Position numbers and translations under genes: made by a program
The notes under the pieces: generated by a model
Seen by the model: only the letters and a program-made list of their open reading frames with translations
Databases searched by the model: none
Told to the model about the DNA's origin: nothing
Shown here: positions 34,902 to 43,344 of the stretch, piece by piece
Layout of the letters: each line of letters starts with the position of its first letter
Position numbering within the stretch: the stretch's first letter is position 1
NCBI RefSeq assembly: GCF_000688375.1
Contig: NZ_JIAF01000004.1
Location: 1,550,001-1,614,000, forward strand
DNA from: Prevotella sp. HUN102
GTDB taxonomy: Bacteria > Bacteroidota > Bacteroidia > Bacteroidales > Bacteroidaceae
Direction of reading: 5' to 3'
Length of the DNA stretch: 64,000 nucleotides

Positions 34902-35927
34902 TTATTGATTACCTTTGATTAGTTTACCGCCAACCCTGCCGCCAGCGTTTCCGGTTGCTGCCCCGGCTACCGCACCGACACCGCTACCCGCTTTGTTAGC
35001 CGCACTGTTTATATTCCGGCTCATGTTACCCATTCCGCCCGCCTGAATAATCCAGTTCGATACGGTGGGGATGGTGAAGTAACCGACAATGCCGATTATC
35101 ATAAAAATTATGTACACGCTATTGCTGCTGTCCGGTATGAAATTGGGGTCTGATAGCTCTTGAATATCCTTTTGCAGCATAAGCACCTGTATTCGGGCAA
35201 GAATGGAACTGAACAGGTCGGAAACGGGCAACCACAGGTAAACGGAAATGTACCTTGTTATCCATTGGGTCAGTGTCGCCTGAAAGCCATCATACACGCT
35301 GATGGCAAAGGCTATCGGACCCAGTATGGCAAGGACAATCAAGAAAAAGGTTCGGATAGTGTCTATCACAAGGGCTGCCGCCTGAAAGAGCAGTTCCAAA
35401 AGTTCCCTGAACCAGTCCCGGACGGATTGCTTGATATTATGTGCCGCCCTATCCATATACATGCCGCCCATCGTGGCTATGTCTTTGGCAGACCACCCCA
35501 GTTCATCTATCTGCTTGTCAAACGCTTCATCCGAAACAAGATAAGCCGTTTCCGGATTGCGTACCATCGCTTCATATTCCAGCTTGTCCTTTTGTTCCCG
35601 GTAAGCGTTCATATCGAAAGTTTGCGTTTCGAGCATATTGTTACACCCCTTGACTACGGGTGACATCACGCTGTTAATCGTACCCAGTACGAATGTGGGA
35701 AAGAACATAATACAGAAGCCAATCACAAAAGGACGGAGCAAAGGGTAAACGTCTATCGGTTCGGCACTGGCGAGCGACTGCCATACTTTGGCAGCCACAT
35801 AGAACAATGCGCCCAGTCCCGCTATTCCTTTGGCTACCCCCGCCATGTTCCCGCATAACGGCATCATGTCCGTGTACAGACTTCGTAAAATCTGATGCAG
35901 GTTATCAAATTCGATTGCTAATAACAT
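34902..35927 (-). CDS. traJ: Conjugative transposon protein TraJ (VirB6-like)
   Basis: 341 residues with about six membrane segments. The N-terminal FDNLHQILRSLYTDMMPLCGNMAGVAKGIAGLGALFYV, a middle block with KDIATMGGMYMDRAAHNIKQSVRDWFRELLELLFQAAALVIDTIRTFFLIVLAILGPIAFA in pieces, and a C-terminal Gly/Ala-rich tail are typical of TraJ. It is the polytopic inner-membrane channel component. Confidence 0.94.
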   Translation of the reverse strand: MLLAIEFDNLHQILRSLYTDMMPLCGNMAGVAKGIAGLGALFYVAAKVWQSLASAEPIDVYPLLRPFVIGFCIMFFPTFVLGTINSVMSPVVKGCNNMLETQTFDMNAYREQKDKLEYEAMVRNPETAYLVSDEAFDKQIDELGWSAKDIATMGGMYMDRAAHNIKQSVRDWFRELLELLFQAAALVIDTIRTFFLIVLAILGPIAFAISVYDGFQATLTQWITRYISVYLWLPVSDLFSSILARIQVLMLQKDIQELSDPNFIPDSSNSVYIIFMIIGIVGYFTIPTVSNWIIQAGGMGNMSRNINSAANKAGSGVGAVAGAATGNAGGRVGGKLIKGNQ

Positions 35928-35946
35928 ACTTGTCTGTTTTTAGAGG

Positions 35947-36576
35947 TTACCAGTAACGTTCATCCGCCGAGCCGTAAAGAGCCATTACCCGGTCGGTGTC
36001 CTTTTTCTTTTTCGCCCGCAGGTAGGAAACGGAAATATTCTTCCGGGTATAATAACTCACCAAGTCCCGATAGTTCCTGATGGCGTTATACGTCCGGTCG
36101 ATTACGTCCATCCGTTCCTTGTCCGACATGGAAAGCCCGTTGATGTTCACCACGCTTTTCATTTCTTCCAGTACATCGGAACTTTCCTGCAACAGTTGGG
36201 TATAGCCGTAAGCAATCGCCGAAAGTTCGTCCGGTGTATAGTTTTCATCCGAAAGCATCTTCTGAAAACTGTTCACGTATATATCGGAAATCTCCCCGAT
36301 AAGCAGGATGGACTTTTGTACTTTCCGGGCATCTTTGACAAGGTTATGCACTGATTTTAAGGCATCGTAATATTCTTTACCTTGTTGATAAATCTTTACC
36401 GTTTCCTGAAAATTCTTTATCATGTTCTGTGCGGTGGATGATGTCTGTACGATGTTCTTTGATGCATTGATAATCCCTTGCGCCAAATTACCGGGGTCAC
36501 TCACCACCCACTGTGCACTTACCTTTCCAGCAAACAGGCTGCATACTACGAGCAGCATTATAATCTTTGTTCTCAT
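35947..36576 (-). CDS. traI: Conjugative transposon protein TraI (DUF4141, VirB5-like)
   Basis: 209 residues, signal peptide MRTKIIMLLVVCSLFAGKVSAQ, followed by WVVSDPGNLAQGIINASKNIVQTSSTAQNMIKNF, the start of TraI/DUF4141 proteins. Mostly alpha-helical, periplasmic; related by position to the VirB5 minor pilus component. Confidence 0.92.
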   Translation of the reverse strand: MRTKIIMLLVVCSLFAGKVSAQWVVSDPGNLAQGIINASKNIVQTSSTAQNMIKNFQETVKIYQQGKEYYDALKSVHNLVKDARKVQKSILLIGEISDIYVNSFQKMLSDENYTPDELSAIAYGYTQLLQESSDVLEEMKSVVNINGLSMSDKERMDVIDRTYNAIRNYRDLVSYYTRKNISVSYLRAKKKKDTDRVMALYGSADERYW

Positions 36577-36580
36577 ACGC

Positions 36581-36937
36581 TTATTTCTTTATTGGTTGTT
36601 TACTCCGTTTGTATTCTCCACCGGGTGAAAGTAGAATCCGGTCGTTCTCTTTGTCGTAGGTCAGCAAGACGGAAAGCCCCGTTTCGATGAACAGGTTTCC
36701 GTCCTGTTCTGAAATCTGATAGGTTTCCGTTTGGACAGTCCCCCGGTAGGTCTTTCGATAGGTCGTTACCCGGTAATGCCCGTTTTCTTCAAAAAGGGTA
36801 AATGCCGGACGATTTTTTACACTTTTCCAGTCGCCACGCATCGCCCTAAGACGGTCGGCGTTCGTTTCCTTACAGGAAGAAAACCCCAGTAACAAGGTGC
36901 ATAGCAGCACCGGAAACAAAAATTTTAAATGTTTCAT
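36581..36937 (-). CDS. DUF3876 lipoprotein
   Basis: 118 residues with a lipoprotein signal (LLLGFSSC; Cys near 22). RLRAMRGDWKSVKNRPAFTLFEENGHYRVTTYRK and LLTYDKENDRILLSPGGEY suggest a small lipocalin-like beta barrel and match DUF3876. It is always found between traG and traI in this element type. Possibly an exclusion or assembly factor, not proven. Confidence 0.85.
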   Translation of the reverse strand: MKHLKFLFPVLLCTLLLGFSSCKETNADRLRAMRGDWKSVKNRPAFTLFEENGHYRVTTYRKTYRGTVQTETYQISEQDGNLFIETGLSVLLTYDKENDRILLSPGGEYKRSKQPIKK

Positions 36938-36965
36938 ACTGATTGATTTTTAAATTGTTGATTGA

Positions 36966-39470
36966 TTATTTTTCAGGATTGCGCTTGCTTTCGGCAAGCC
37001 GTTTGATAGCCAGTTCGAGGTTGCCGCCCAACTTTTCAGACAAGGCGAAAAGTTCCATCTTTTCCGTTTCTTCCGTTGTGAACGTGTAATATTCTTCCAA
37101 ACTCACTTCTGTGGCATATACGGCGGATTGTGTACCGCCCAAGCCTATCCAAACTTCCTTATATTTCCGGTTGGGATGGTTGGCAAGGTTGATGGAAAGC
37201 ACCTGTGAACGTTCCTTGTCGGTCAGTCCCAAAAGGTTCTGTATGCTATCGAATTTATTAAGGTACTTCCGTTGGTCGAGCAGTATCTTACAATCAGAAT
37301 TGTTTATAATACTCTCTTTTACAATGGGTGAGGAAATAATATCTTCGACCTCTTGGGTAACAACAATCGCTTCGCCGAAATACTTTCTAACCGTTTTGTA
37401 AAGGTATTTTATGTAATCCGCCATATTCGCCGATGCAATCGCTTTCCACGCTTCTTCTATCAATATTAATTTCCTGATACCCTTTAGTTTACGCATTTTG
37501 GAAATAAATACTTCCATGATGATAATCGTAGTAATCGGGAACAGGATTTTGTGGTCTTTGATATTATCCAACTCAAAGACAATGAAGCGTTTATGTAGTA
37601 AATCAAGCTCTTTGTCGGAGTTCAACAGGTAATCGTATTCGCCGCCTTTATAGTAAGGCTCTAATACATTCAGGAAGTTATCTATATCAAAATCCTTTTC
37701 CCGGACGTTCTTTTCTTGCAGGTGCGCCCGGTAGTCATTCCTCACATACTCGTAGAACGTATTGAAGCAGGGAGTAACGGAACAGTCTTTGGTAATCAGT
37801 CCGATATAGGAACTAACAGCGTTCGACAAAGCCACTTCTTCCGCCCGTGTAGGTGCTTCATCGTCCCTTTTCCACAGGGTCAGGATAAGCGTTTTGATAC
37901 TCTCTTTCTTCTCAATGTCAAATCCCCCATCTTCCACATAGAAAGGATTGAACGCTATCGGGTTTTCTGTGGTATAGGTAAAGTAAATCCCATCTTCCCC
38001 GTGCGTTTTCCTATTTATCATTTCACACAAACCTAAGTAACTGTTTCCGGTATCAACCAGCAGCACGTGTGCATTTTGTTCATAATACTGGCGTACCATG
38101 TGATTGGTAAAGAATGACTTGCCGCTACCACTCGGCCCAAGTATGAACTTGTTACGATTGGTAATAATACCCCGCTTCATGGGTAAATCTGAAATATCAA
38201 TGTGCAACGGCTTTCCTGTGACCCTATCCACCATCTTGATACCAAAGGGAGAAAGTGAACTTTTGTAGTTCGTTTCTTCGGTGAACAGACAAAGAGCCTG
38301 TTCGATGAATGTATAGAAACTTTCTTCCGCCGGAAAGTCCGCCTGATTGCCGGGTATTCCCGCCCAAAACAGGGTAGGCGTGTCGGTGGTGTTATGGCGT
38401 GGCTTGCATTCCATAAGTGCGAGCTGTGACCCCACATCATTTTTAATGTGCTTTAATTCGTCCCGGTCGTCACTCCAAGCCATGATATTGCAATGGCATC
38501 GCACGGAAATAAGCCCCTGTGAATGGGCTTCGTTCAAATATTCCTCTATCCAAGCCTTGTTTATCTGATTGGCACGACTGTATTTGGAAAGGGAGTGCAT
38601 ATTGCGAGCCATCTTTTCAAACTGTTTCAAGTTCTCCGTATGGTCGTCAATGAAGATATACTGGTTATAAATATGGTTACAGGAGAGCAGCACACCCACC
38701 GGGGAAGCAAATGACAAACGGCAATCGCTCCGGTCAGTGGATAGCTTTTCATAACGGGTATCTGTGCCTACTTTTCCCGGCATATCTTCCGCATCCGAAA
38801 GGGTATGCAGGCAAAGAATATCATCGCCAATCTTCATTTCGTCAGCACCCAGTGAAATATCTTTCAGTGTGGTGGTGTCGGTCTGTGAGAGTGAAAAGTA
38901 TTTTTCCACGATACCCGCCGTTTCCTTTGTCCCGGTTATCTCGTCCGAAGTCAGACGGGTAAGGGTGATGAAACCGCTATCGTTCATAATGCTTTCAAAC
39001 TGTCCCACCGCTTCGAGGAACTTTGTAACCGTTTCCCTGTCCCTAATCTCTTTGGGTACAAGGAAACCCCGGCAAAGAGTGGAAAAATTGCTCTGCATCC
39101 GGCTGCGTTCCTTTGTCGTTTTCGTCAGGAACAAATAGCAGGTATGGTTCAGGAACGGTCGTTCATTGAAATGGCGTTCAAAGGAACGGGAAAGGAAACT
39201 CAAATCATCCTTTTGGATGTCAGGTGCATAGTTCTCTTTGATGAACCAGTCCTGTTTGTGTACGATGCTATAATCGGGCAGCACCTTTACCGCCTTGTTC
39301 CAAGCGGAATGTATCGCTTCGTATTCGGCTGCCGTGACGGTGAACAGTTCGGGCAGTTCTACCCGGAACGCCACCGTTATGTCGGCATCTTTGGAAACGA
39401 TGCACCCGTTTTCCACCGTGAACAGTGGAAACTTGTTTTCCAGCGTGGTAGCTTTTAATATATTTCTCAT
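36966..39470 (-). CDS. traG: Conjugation ATPase TraG (VirB4-like)
   Basis: 834 residues. The N-terminal domain (about 1-400) carries FPLFTVENGCIVSKDADITVAFRVELPELFTVTAAEYEAIH. The ATPase domain has a Walker A motif GPSGSGKSFFTNH near residue 460 and Walker B-like KLILIEEAWKAIA near residue 665. The VirB4 equivalents energise pilus assembly and substrate transport. The gene overlaps traF by 4 bases (ATGA). Confidence 0.96.
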   Translation of the reverse strand: MRNILKATTLENKFPLFTVENGCIVSKDADITVAFRVELPELFTVTAAEYEAIHSAWNKAVKVLPDYSIVHKQDWFIKENYAPDIQKDDLSFLSRSFERHFNERPFLNHTCYLFLTKTTKERSRMQSNFSTLCRGFLVPKEIRDRETVTKFLEAVGQFESIMNDSGFITLTRLTSDEITGTKETAGIVEKYFSLSQTDTTTLKDISLGADEMKIGDDILCLHTLSDAEDMPGKVGTDTRYEKLSTDRSDCRLSFASPVGVLLSCNHIYNQYIFIDDHTENLKQFEKMARNMHSLSKYSRANQINKAWIEEYLNEAHSQGLISVRCHCNIMAWSDDRDELKHIKNDVGSQLALMECKPRHNTTDTPTLFWAGIPGNQADFPAEESFYTFIEQALCLFTEETNYKSSLSPFGIKMVDRVTGKPLHIDISDLPMKRGIITNRNKFILGPSGSGKSFFTNHMVRQYYEQNAHVLLVDTGNSYLGLCEMINRKTHGEDGIYFTYTTENPIAFNPFYVEDGGFDIEKKESIKTLILTLWKRDDEAPTRAEEVALSNAVSSYIGLITKDCSVTPCFNTFYEYVRNDYRAHLQEKNVREKDFDIDNFLNVLEPYYKGGEYDYLLNSDKELDLLHKRFIVFELDNIKDHKILFPITTIIIMEVFISKMRKLKGIRKLILIEEAWKAIASANMADYIKYLYKTVRKYFGEAIVVTQEVEDIISSPIVKESIINNSDCKILLDQRKYLNKFDSIQNLLGLTDKERSQVLSINLANHPNRKYKEVWIGLGGTQSAVYATEVSLEEYYTFTTEETEKMELFALSEKLGGNLELAIKRLAESKRNPEK

Positions 39471-39799
39471 TTCGATGCTTGTTTCTGATTTTTAGTGAAT
39501 AATCGGGATATGGCTTTTCGGTTGATAATATGGAAAGGGTGGCTTTTGCGTGCGGACAATTTCATCAACCCGTGTGTCCCGTACTTTTCGTTTAACCGGA
39601 ATGTGAGCCATACCAGCAGCGTTGCCGAAGTAACGCCGAAGATGATGCACACCCACTGGTTGATACCCACCATGTACATAATGATGAAAAGCACGAACAG
39701 GGCTAACAGCCCGCCCGCAAAAATGAAAAGATATTGACTTTTCAACCCTTTAAATTCAACTGGCTTACCTATTCCCCTATTAATCGGATAGTCTGCCAT
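39467..39799 (-). CDS. traF: Conjugative transposon protein TraF (DUF4133, VirB3-like)
   Basis: 110 residues; YPINRGIGKPVEFKGLKSQYLFIFAGGLLALFVLFIIMYMVG with two membrane helices and the C-terminal KYGTHGLMKLSARKSHP. Family DUF4133. It lies just upstream of traG with overlapping codons, the usual VirB3-VirB4 arrangement. Confidence 0.93.
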   Translation of the reverse strand: MADYPINRGIGKPVEFKGLKSQYLFIFAGGLLALFVLFIIMYMVGINQWVCIIFGVTSATLLVWLTFRLNEKYGTHGLMKLSARKSHPFHIINRKAISRLFTKNQKQASK

Positions 39800-39810
39800 A
39801 GCTCATTTCT

Positions 39811-40107
39811 TTAGAGGAAGAATGAACGTAGGATGGTGGCAGCCACAATCAGGAAGATACATGCACCGAACCACGAAGCCGCCGTTTTACTGGTGTCAGG
39901 GTCGCCACTGCTGAACTTTCCATACACTTTCACACCGCCAATCAAGCCGACCACCGCACCGATAGCGTAAATTAACTTTGTCGCCGGGTCGAAATAACTG
40001 GTTACCATATTGGTAGCTTCGGTAATACCCGCCATGCCGTTACCCTGTGCAAAGGCGGAGGATGCAGCCAAAAGAACGGCTGCCGAAAAAAGAACTTTCT
40101 TTTTCAT
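39811..40107 (-). CDS. traE: Conjugative transposon protein TraE (DUF4134, VirB2-like)
   Basis: 98 residues from ATG 40107: signal peptide KKKVLFSAAVLLAASSAFAQGNG, then two membrane helices (LIYAIGAVVGLIGGVKVYGKFSSGDPDTSKTAASWFGACIFLIVAATILRSFF). The small hydrophobic form and Ala-Gly content resemble a pilin (VirB2). A longer frame upstream of 40107 has no sequence support. Confidence 0.93.
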   Translation of the reverse strand: MKKKVLFSAAVLLAASSAFAQGNGMAGITEATNMVTSYFDPATKLIYAIGAVVGLIGGVKVYGKFSSGDPDTSKTAASWFGACIFLIVAATILRSFFL

Positions 40108-40271
40108 TATAAATATATTGATTTTTAAATTGCCGGACGGTTGGATAGTCCGCCCGGCGGAGTGATTAATAATTGAATTTTTGTGGTTGTGGGGAGTGTT
40201 CCCCATGTTCTAAAAGGTCTGTTTAACCGTAATCTCTTTGTTTCATCATCTTACTTATTTAAAGTTTACCA

Positions 40272-40985
40272 TTAAAGAAAATCGTTCATGTCAAAGTCTG
40301 CCATTTCATTACTTCCGGCAGCCGGGACGATGGCAGGCACGGGTATCTCATGCTTTTGTAAAAGTTCCGCCACCCGTGACCTGCCCCCGTTAATCTGTTC
40401 CACCAGCGAATGAAAGAGGTTTGTTTCCGTCCGGCAGATGGTCTGAACGGCTTGCCGTTCTTCCGTGTCAGACGCTTGCTTAACCTGAATGACCTGTACC
40501 ATTTGACCCAGTTCCCCCAGCGTGATACCTTGCGCCATTTCCGGCTCACCGTCACCCATGTAACAGGCGATTTCTTCCGCTTCAATTTCATCTGGCGAAA
40601 CGTCCGTTTCTTCCGCATCTTCTGTTTCAAACTCCATCTCAAACTCGGTTTCAATCGCTTGCGAGGTATCGGCTTTTTTTTCATCTGCCAGCTCGTTATC
40701 AAGCGTTTTCGTTACCGTTTCCTCGCTTTGCGGGACAAATATAGAAGCATTATCAACCCCTTTTGAAAGGTGTCCTAAGATGTCCTCGCTTGTCCTCATT
40801 TGTCCCATCCGGTAACGGCTTGCACCTACAAGACAATCACCGTTTCCGGTTTTCACAGTCGTTTTGCTTTCCGGTTGTTCCGGCTGCTTTTTCCTATCCG
40901 TGAACCATGTTCCCAAGCTATCCCGGTATCGCCATAAGAGAACGGCGTAATACAGGAGCGTTCCGATAATAAACCATTTCAACAT
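40272..40985 (-). CDS. Conjugative transposon protein TraC/TraD-like
   Basis: 237 residues from ATG 40985 (MLKWFIIG). A frame from TTG 41003 would overlap the previous gene. N-terminal membrane helix (WFIIGTLLYYAVLLW), a basic linker, then a Glu/Asp-rich acidic stretch (about residues 95-150) and a conserved C-terminal segment, LGELGQMVQVIQVKQASDTEERQAVQTICRTETNLFHSLVEQINGGRSRV. Members of this family sit between the DUF3408 gene and traE in CTns. Nomenclature (TraC or TraD) varies; role unknown. Confidence 0.8.
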   Translation of the reverse strand: MLKWFIIGTLLYYAVLLWRYRDSLGTWFTDRKKQPEQPESKTTVKTGNGDCLVGASRYRMGQMRTSEDILGHLSKGVDNASIFVPQSEETVTKTLDNELADEKKADTSQAIETEFEMEFETEDAEETDVSPDEIEAEEIACYMGDGEPEMAQGITLGELGQMVQVIQVKQASDTEERQAVQTICRTETNLFHSLVEQINGGRSRVAELLQKHEIPVPAIVPAAGSNEMADFDMNDFL

Positions 40986-40986
40986 A

Positions 40987-41457
40987 TCAGAACGGCTTTT
41001 CAAATTTGCTTTCGTACAGTTCGTTTATCTCGTCCTGAAACTGGTCGAAATGCCGGAGCAGGATATTTTCTACATAGCTGCTCACGGTTGCCTTGCGCCC
41101 GCCGATAACGGTTACTATTTTCATTAACTTTTCGTGGGTGGTACGGCTGACGTACAACGGCTGGCGGTCGGTCAAGTCCACCCGCATGAAATAGCTTTCC
41201 CGGTAATCGCCCGGAGTGTTCTTTTTCCGGCGTGCAGGTTCTTTCACTGCCTTTTCTTCCTTTGGCTCTGCCTTGATTTCCGGTTTATCTGCCGTTTCCA
41301 CTGCACCCGTTTTATCATCCGGTTTATCCGGTGTTTCTATTTCCGTTTTCACCGTCACCGATGGCGTTTCCTGTTTCTTCACGGGCAAGCCCTGTGAAAT
41401 AATCTCTTTCATAAAATCCTCGTCAATTTGCGGTTTCCCGCCGCTTTGCTTTGCCAT
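40987..41457 (-). CDS. DUF3408 protein (TraB-like)
   Basis: 156 residues. The N-terminus has ISQGLPVKKQE; a disordered Lys/Glu/Pro-rich centre follows; then a C-terminal domain YRESYFMRVDLTDRQPLYVSRTTHEKLMKIVTVIGGRKATVSSYVENILLRHFDQFQDEINELYE in pieces. This looks like a ribbon-helix-helix-type DNA-binding region. The gene starts 4 bases after the traA stop. A second copy lies in the nested element (12683-13111). Probably helps transfer or partition of the element. Confidence 0.88.
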   Translation of the reverse strand: MAKQSGGKPQIDEDFMKEIISQGLPVKKQETPSVTVKTEIETPDKPDDKTGAVETADKPEIKAEPKEEKAVKEPARRKKNTPGDYRESYFMRVDLTDRQPLYVSRTTHEKLMKIVTVIGGRKATVSSYVENILLRHFDQFQDEINELYESKFEKPF

Positions 41458-41461
41458 ATCG

Positions 41462-42223
41462 TTACAGTTTTATAAGGTATGCGATTTCGGTTATCAGTTC
41501 TTCCATGTTGCTGCCCTTTACCAGCCGTTTGTCCGCCGGGAACAGTGTAGAACGGAACACGGTTTTACGCTGTGCGTCCAGTTCCTTTTTGAATCGTTTC
41601 GTGTCCGGGATAAATACCTTCATAAGGGGTAGTTCCAATTCCCCGATAGTCTGTTCATACAGGGTGTAGAGGTCTGTTTTTTCCCGTCCATCTACCATGT
41701 TCCAAAATAGGTGCAGCCCTTTCAGTCGGCACGCTTCATTCTTTACCAGCAGTTTATGGATAGCCACTGCAAACGAAAGGCTGCTTTCCAATACCACCCG
41801 GTCGGCGGCTATGGGGGTGAAAATATAATCCACCCCTGAAAGGGAGTTGATAACACCCTCGCTATTTACCGTTCCGGGCAGGTCGAAAAAGACCACATCA
41901 TAGTCCATCCCGGCAGACGCAAGATATTCATCCGCCGTTTTTATCGCTTCGTCCGGTGAACTGCAAAGGACAGGGTACGCTTTCTTTCCCAGTGCTTTGA
42001 ACTGGCTGAAAGCAAGCCGTTTGTAATACTCATCACTGTTCACCTGTTCGGCATCCCGTTTGCGCATGGCGGAAATGGAATGTTGCGGGTAATCGCAATC
42101 CACGACTGCCACGTTATACCCTTTGAGATAATACAGGTAACTTGCCACCAAGACGGTGAACGTTGTTTTGCCGACCCCACCCTTTTGGGTGGAGAAAGCT
42201 ACATACAAGGTTTCTTTCTTCAT
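41462..42223 (-). CDS. traA: TraA, ParA-family ATPase
   Basis: 253 residues. P-loop variant FSTQKGGVGKTTFTVLVASYL at the very N-terminus is a deviant Walker A (KGGVGKTT) of ParA/MinD proteins. VVDCDYPQHS and VVFFDLPGTVNSEGVI follow as switch/Walker B elements. It opens the minus-strand tra operon and is thought to act in element maintenance or in recruiting the relaxosome to the channel. Confidence 0.94.
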   Translation of the reverse strand: MKKETLYVAFSTQKGGVGKTTFTVLVASYLYYLKGYNVAVVDCDYPQHSISAMRKRDAEQVNSDEYYKRLAFSQFKALGKKAYPVLCSSPDEAIKTADEYLASAGMDYDVVFFDLPGTVNSEGVINSLSGVDYIFTPIAADRVVLESSLSFAVAIHKLLVKNEACRLKGLHLFWNMVDGREKTDLYTLYEQTIGELELPLMKVFIPDTKRFKKELDAQRKTVFRSTLFPADKRLVKGSNMEELITEIAYLIKL

Positions 42224-42654
42224 TGTAATAATTCTTTTTTGTGATACATCTTTATTTCATTCCATCCGTACAGATTGACGGATGGTTTTCTTTCGTTCCA
42301 TGTTGAAACTCCGAAAGAGAAAATGACTTCTTTTTTTCTTTCCTTGTTTCTTGCTACCTTTCTACAAAGACAGCTTGCTTTCTTTGCAGAAAGTTTGCTT
42401 TCCCGATTGAATGACTGTTTTCTTTCAATCATTCCATCCGGTTTTCTTTCCTGCTTTCTTGAAAGATTGCAATCTTGAAATCTTGTTTTCAAGATTACAA
42501 AACCGCTTTCTTTCCGTCCGTTTTCCGTTACGTATTTCCATCCGTCCATATTGCTTTCTTTCTTAAATTCGGGACAAATAAACACAGAAAAGTAGTCCCT
42601 TTTGAAAGGTGTCCTCAAATGTCCCTGTTTGTCCTCATTTGTCCTATAACCCAC
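42220..42654 (-). CDS. Possible small protein of the traA leader
   Basis: A 144-codon frame ending inside the traA start (stop and ATG overlap). The translation is Lys/Arg/Glu-rich, with repeated RKxS/ERK motifs (RKQERKPDGMIERKQSFNRESKL, then KVARNKERKKEVIFSFGVSTWNERKP). It is encoded by GAAAG-rich DNA with many palindromes. It could be a real small protein (for example from ATG 42549, MDGWKYV) or a by-product of a structured leader RNA. Not recognised as a family. Confidence 0.35.
   Translation of the reverse strand: MGYRTNEDKQGHLRTPFKRDYFSVFICPEFKKESNMDGWKYVTENGRKESGFVILKTRFQDCNLSRKQERKPDGMIERKQSFNRESKLSAKKASCLCRKVARNKERKKEVIFSFGVSTWNERKPSVNLYGWNEIKMYHKKELLQ
42300..42500. promoter_or_regulatory. 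Pyrimidine-rich structured leader of the tra operon
   Basis: Plus strand dominated by TTTCTTTC-type tracts. Nested palindromes include GATTGCAATC (42465-42474) and AATCTTG-TTTT-CAAGATT (42479-42496), plus GATTGAATGA/TCAATCATTC near 42410-42430. It lies just 5' of traA on the transcribed minus strand, so an RNA-level control of tra expression is possible. Confidence 0.4.
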
Positions 42655-42906
42655 TATTTCACAGCATTTTTAATACCCGTTACTTTGCAACCGAAAGGTA
42701 TCGGTCAGGTTAACCAAGCCCCCGGTGTCGGGAGCGTTCCAATATCCGCTAACTCCAATCCGTCCGTAGGCGGATTTTTATTTGCACTGGCAAATAGCAA
42801 GGTGTGTTCTGCGCTGCTTAAAATTCTTTCAGCAGCTTTGAACGCCTTGCCCGGACGAAGCCGGGATAGGGTCACTCCGAAGTCGTAACCCTTAAAAAAA
42901 TGTAGC
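42655..42906. other. Intergenic region between the tra and mob genes
   Basis: Divergent promoters for traA and mobA are expected here. The right part contains the oriT-like structure. No gene. Confidence 0.6.
42789..42886 (+). other. Candidate origin of transfer (oriT) of the outer element
   Basis: GGCAAATAGCAAGGT (42789-42803) and ACTCCGAAGTCGT (42874-42886) match the nested copy at 13655 and 13737 in sequence and spacing. A dyad GCAAGG..GTTC..GCTGC / GCAGC..GAAC..CCTTGC spans 42797-42850, and another hairpin CCCGG..CCGGG lies at 42850-42864. It lies immediately upstream of mobA. Confidence 0.7.
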
Positions 42907-43344
42907 ATGAAACAGAAAAATGAAAATGCGCCCCGTCCGGGTGGCGCAGGACGAAAGCCCAAAGCAGACCCGGCAGTGTTCAGGTACTCTATCAGCTTCA
43001 ATGCGATAGACCACGCCCGCTTTTTGGCATTGTTCGACCAGTCCGGAATGCGCACGAAAGCGCATTTTATCACCGCCCGCATCTTCGGCGAACCGTTCAA
43101 AGTGATTAAAATAGACAAGGCGGCAGTAGAATATTATACCCGGCTGACCGCTTTATATTCCCAATACAGGGGTATCGCCGTGAATTACAATCAGGTGGTA
43201 AAGGCTCTCAATACCAATTTTTCAGAGAAGAAAGCACTCGCGTTTCTCTATAAACTGGAAAAGGCAACGATGGAACTTGCCGACCTGAACCGCCAAATTA
43301 TTGAACTGACCCGTGAGTTTGAAACAAGATGGTTGCAAAGATAA
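42907..43344 (+). CDS. mobA: MobA relaxosome accessory protein
   Basis: 145 residues. Basic, Gly/Pro/Lys-rich N-terminus (about 1-20), then a ribbon-helix-helix-type start (AVFRYSISFNAIDHARFLALFDQSGMRTKAHFITARIFGEPFKVIKIDKA) and a helical C-terminal part with YSQYRGIAVNYNQVVKALNTNFSEKKALAFLYKLEKATMELADLNRQIIELTREFETRW. It should bind oriT and guide the relaxase. The mobB start lies within its last codons. Confidence 0.92.
   Translation: MKQKNENAPRPGGAGRKPKADPAVFRYSISFNAIDHARFLALFDQSGMRTKAHFITARIFGEPFKVIKIDKAAVEYYTRLTALYSQYRGIAVNYNQVVKALNTNFSEKKALAFLYKLEKATMELADLNRQIIELTREFETRWLQR

Noticed and set aside
42475..42888. 137-codon plus-strand open frame upstream of mobA
   Set aside because: Crosses the oriT-like hairpins and the tra leader; its translation has no protein-like pattern.
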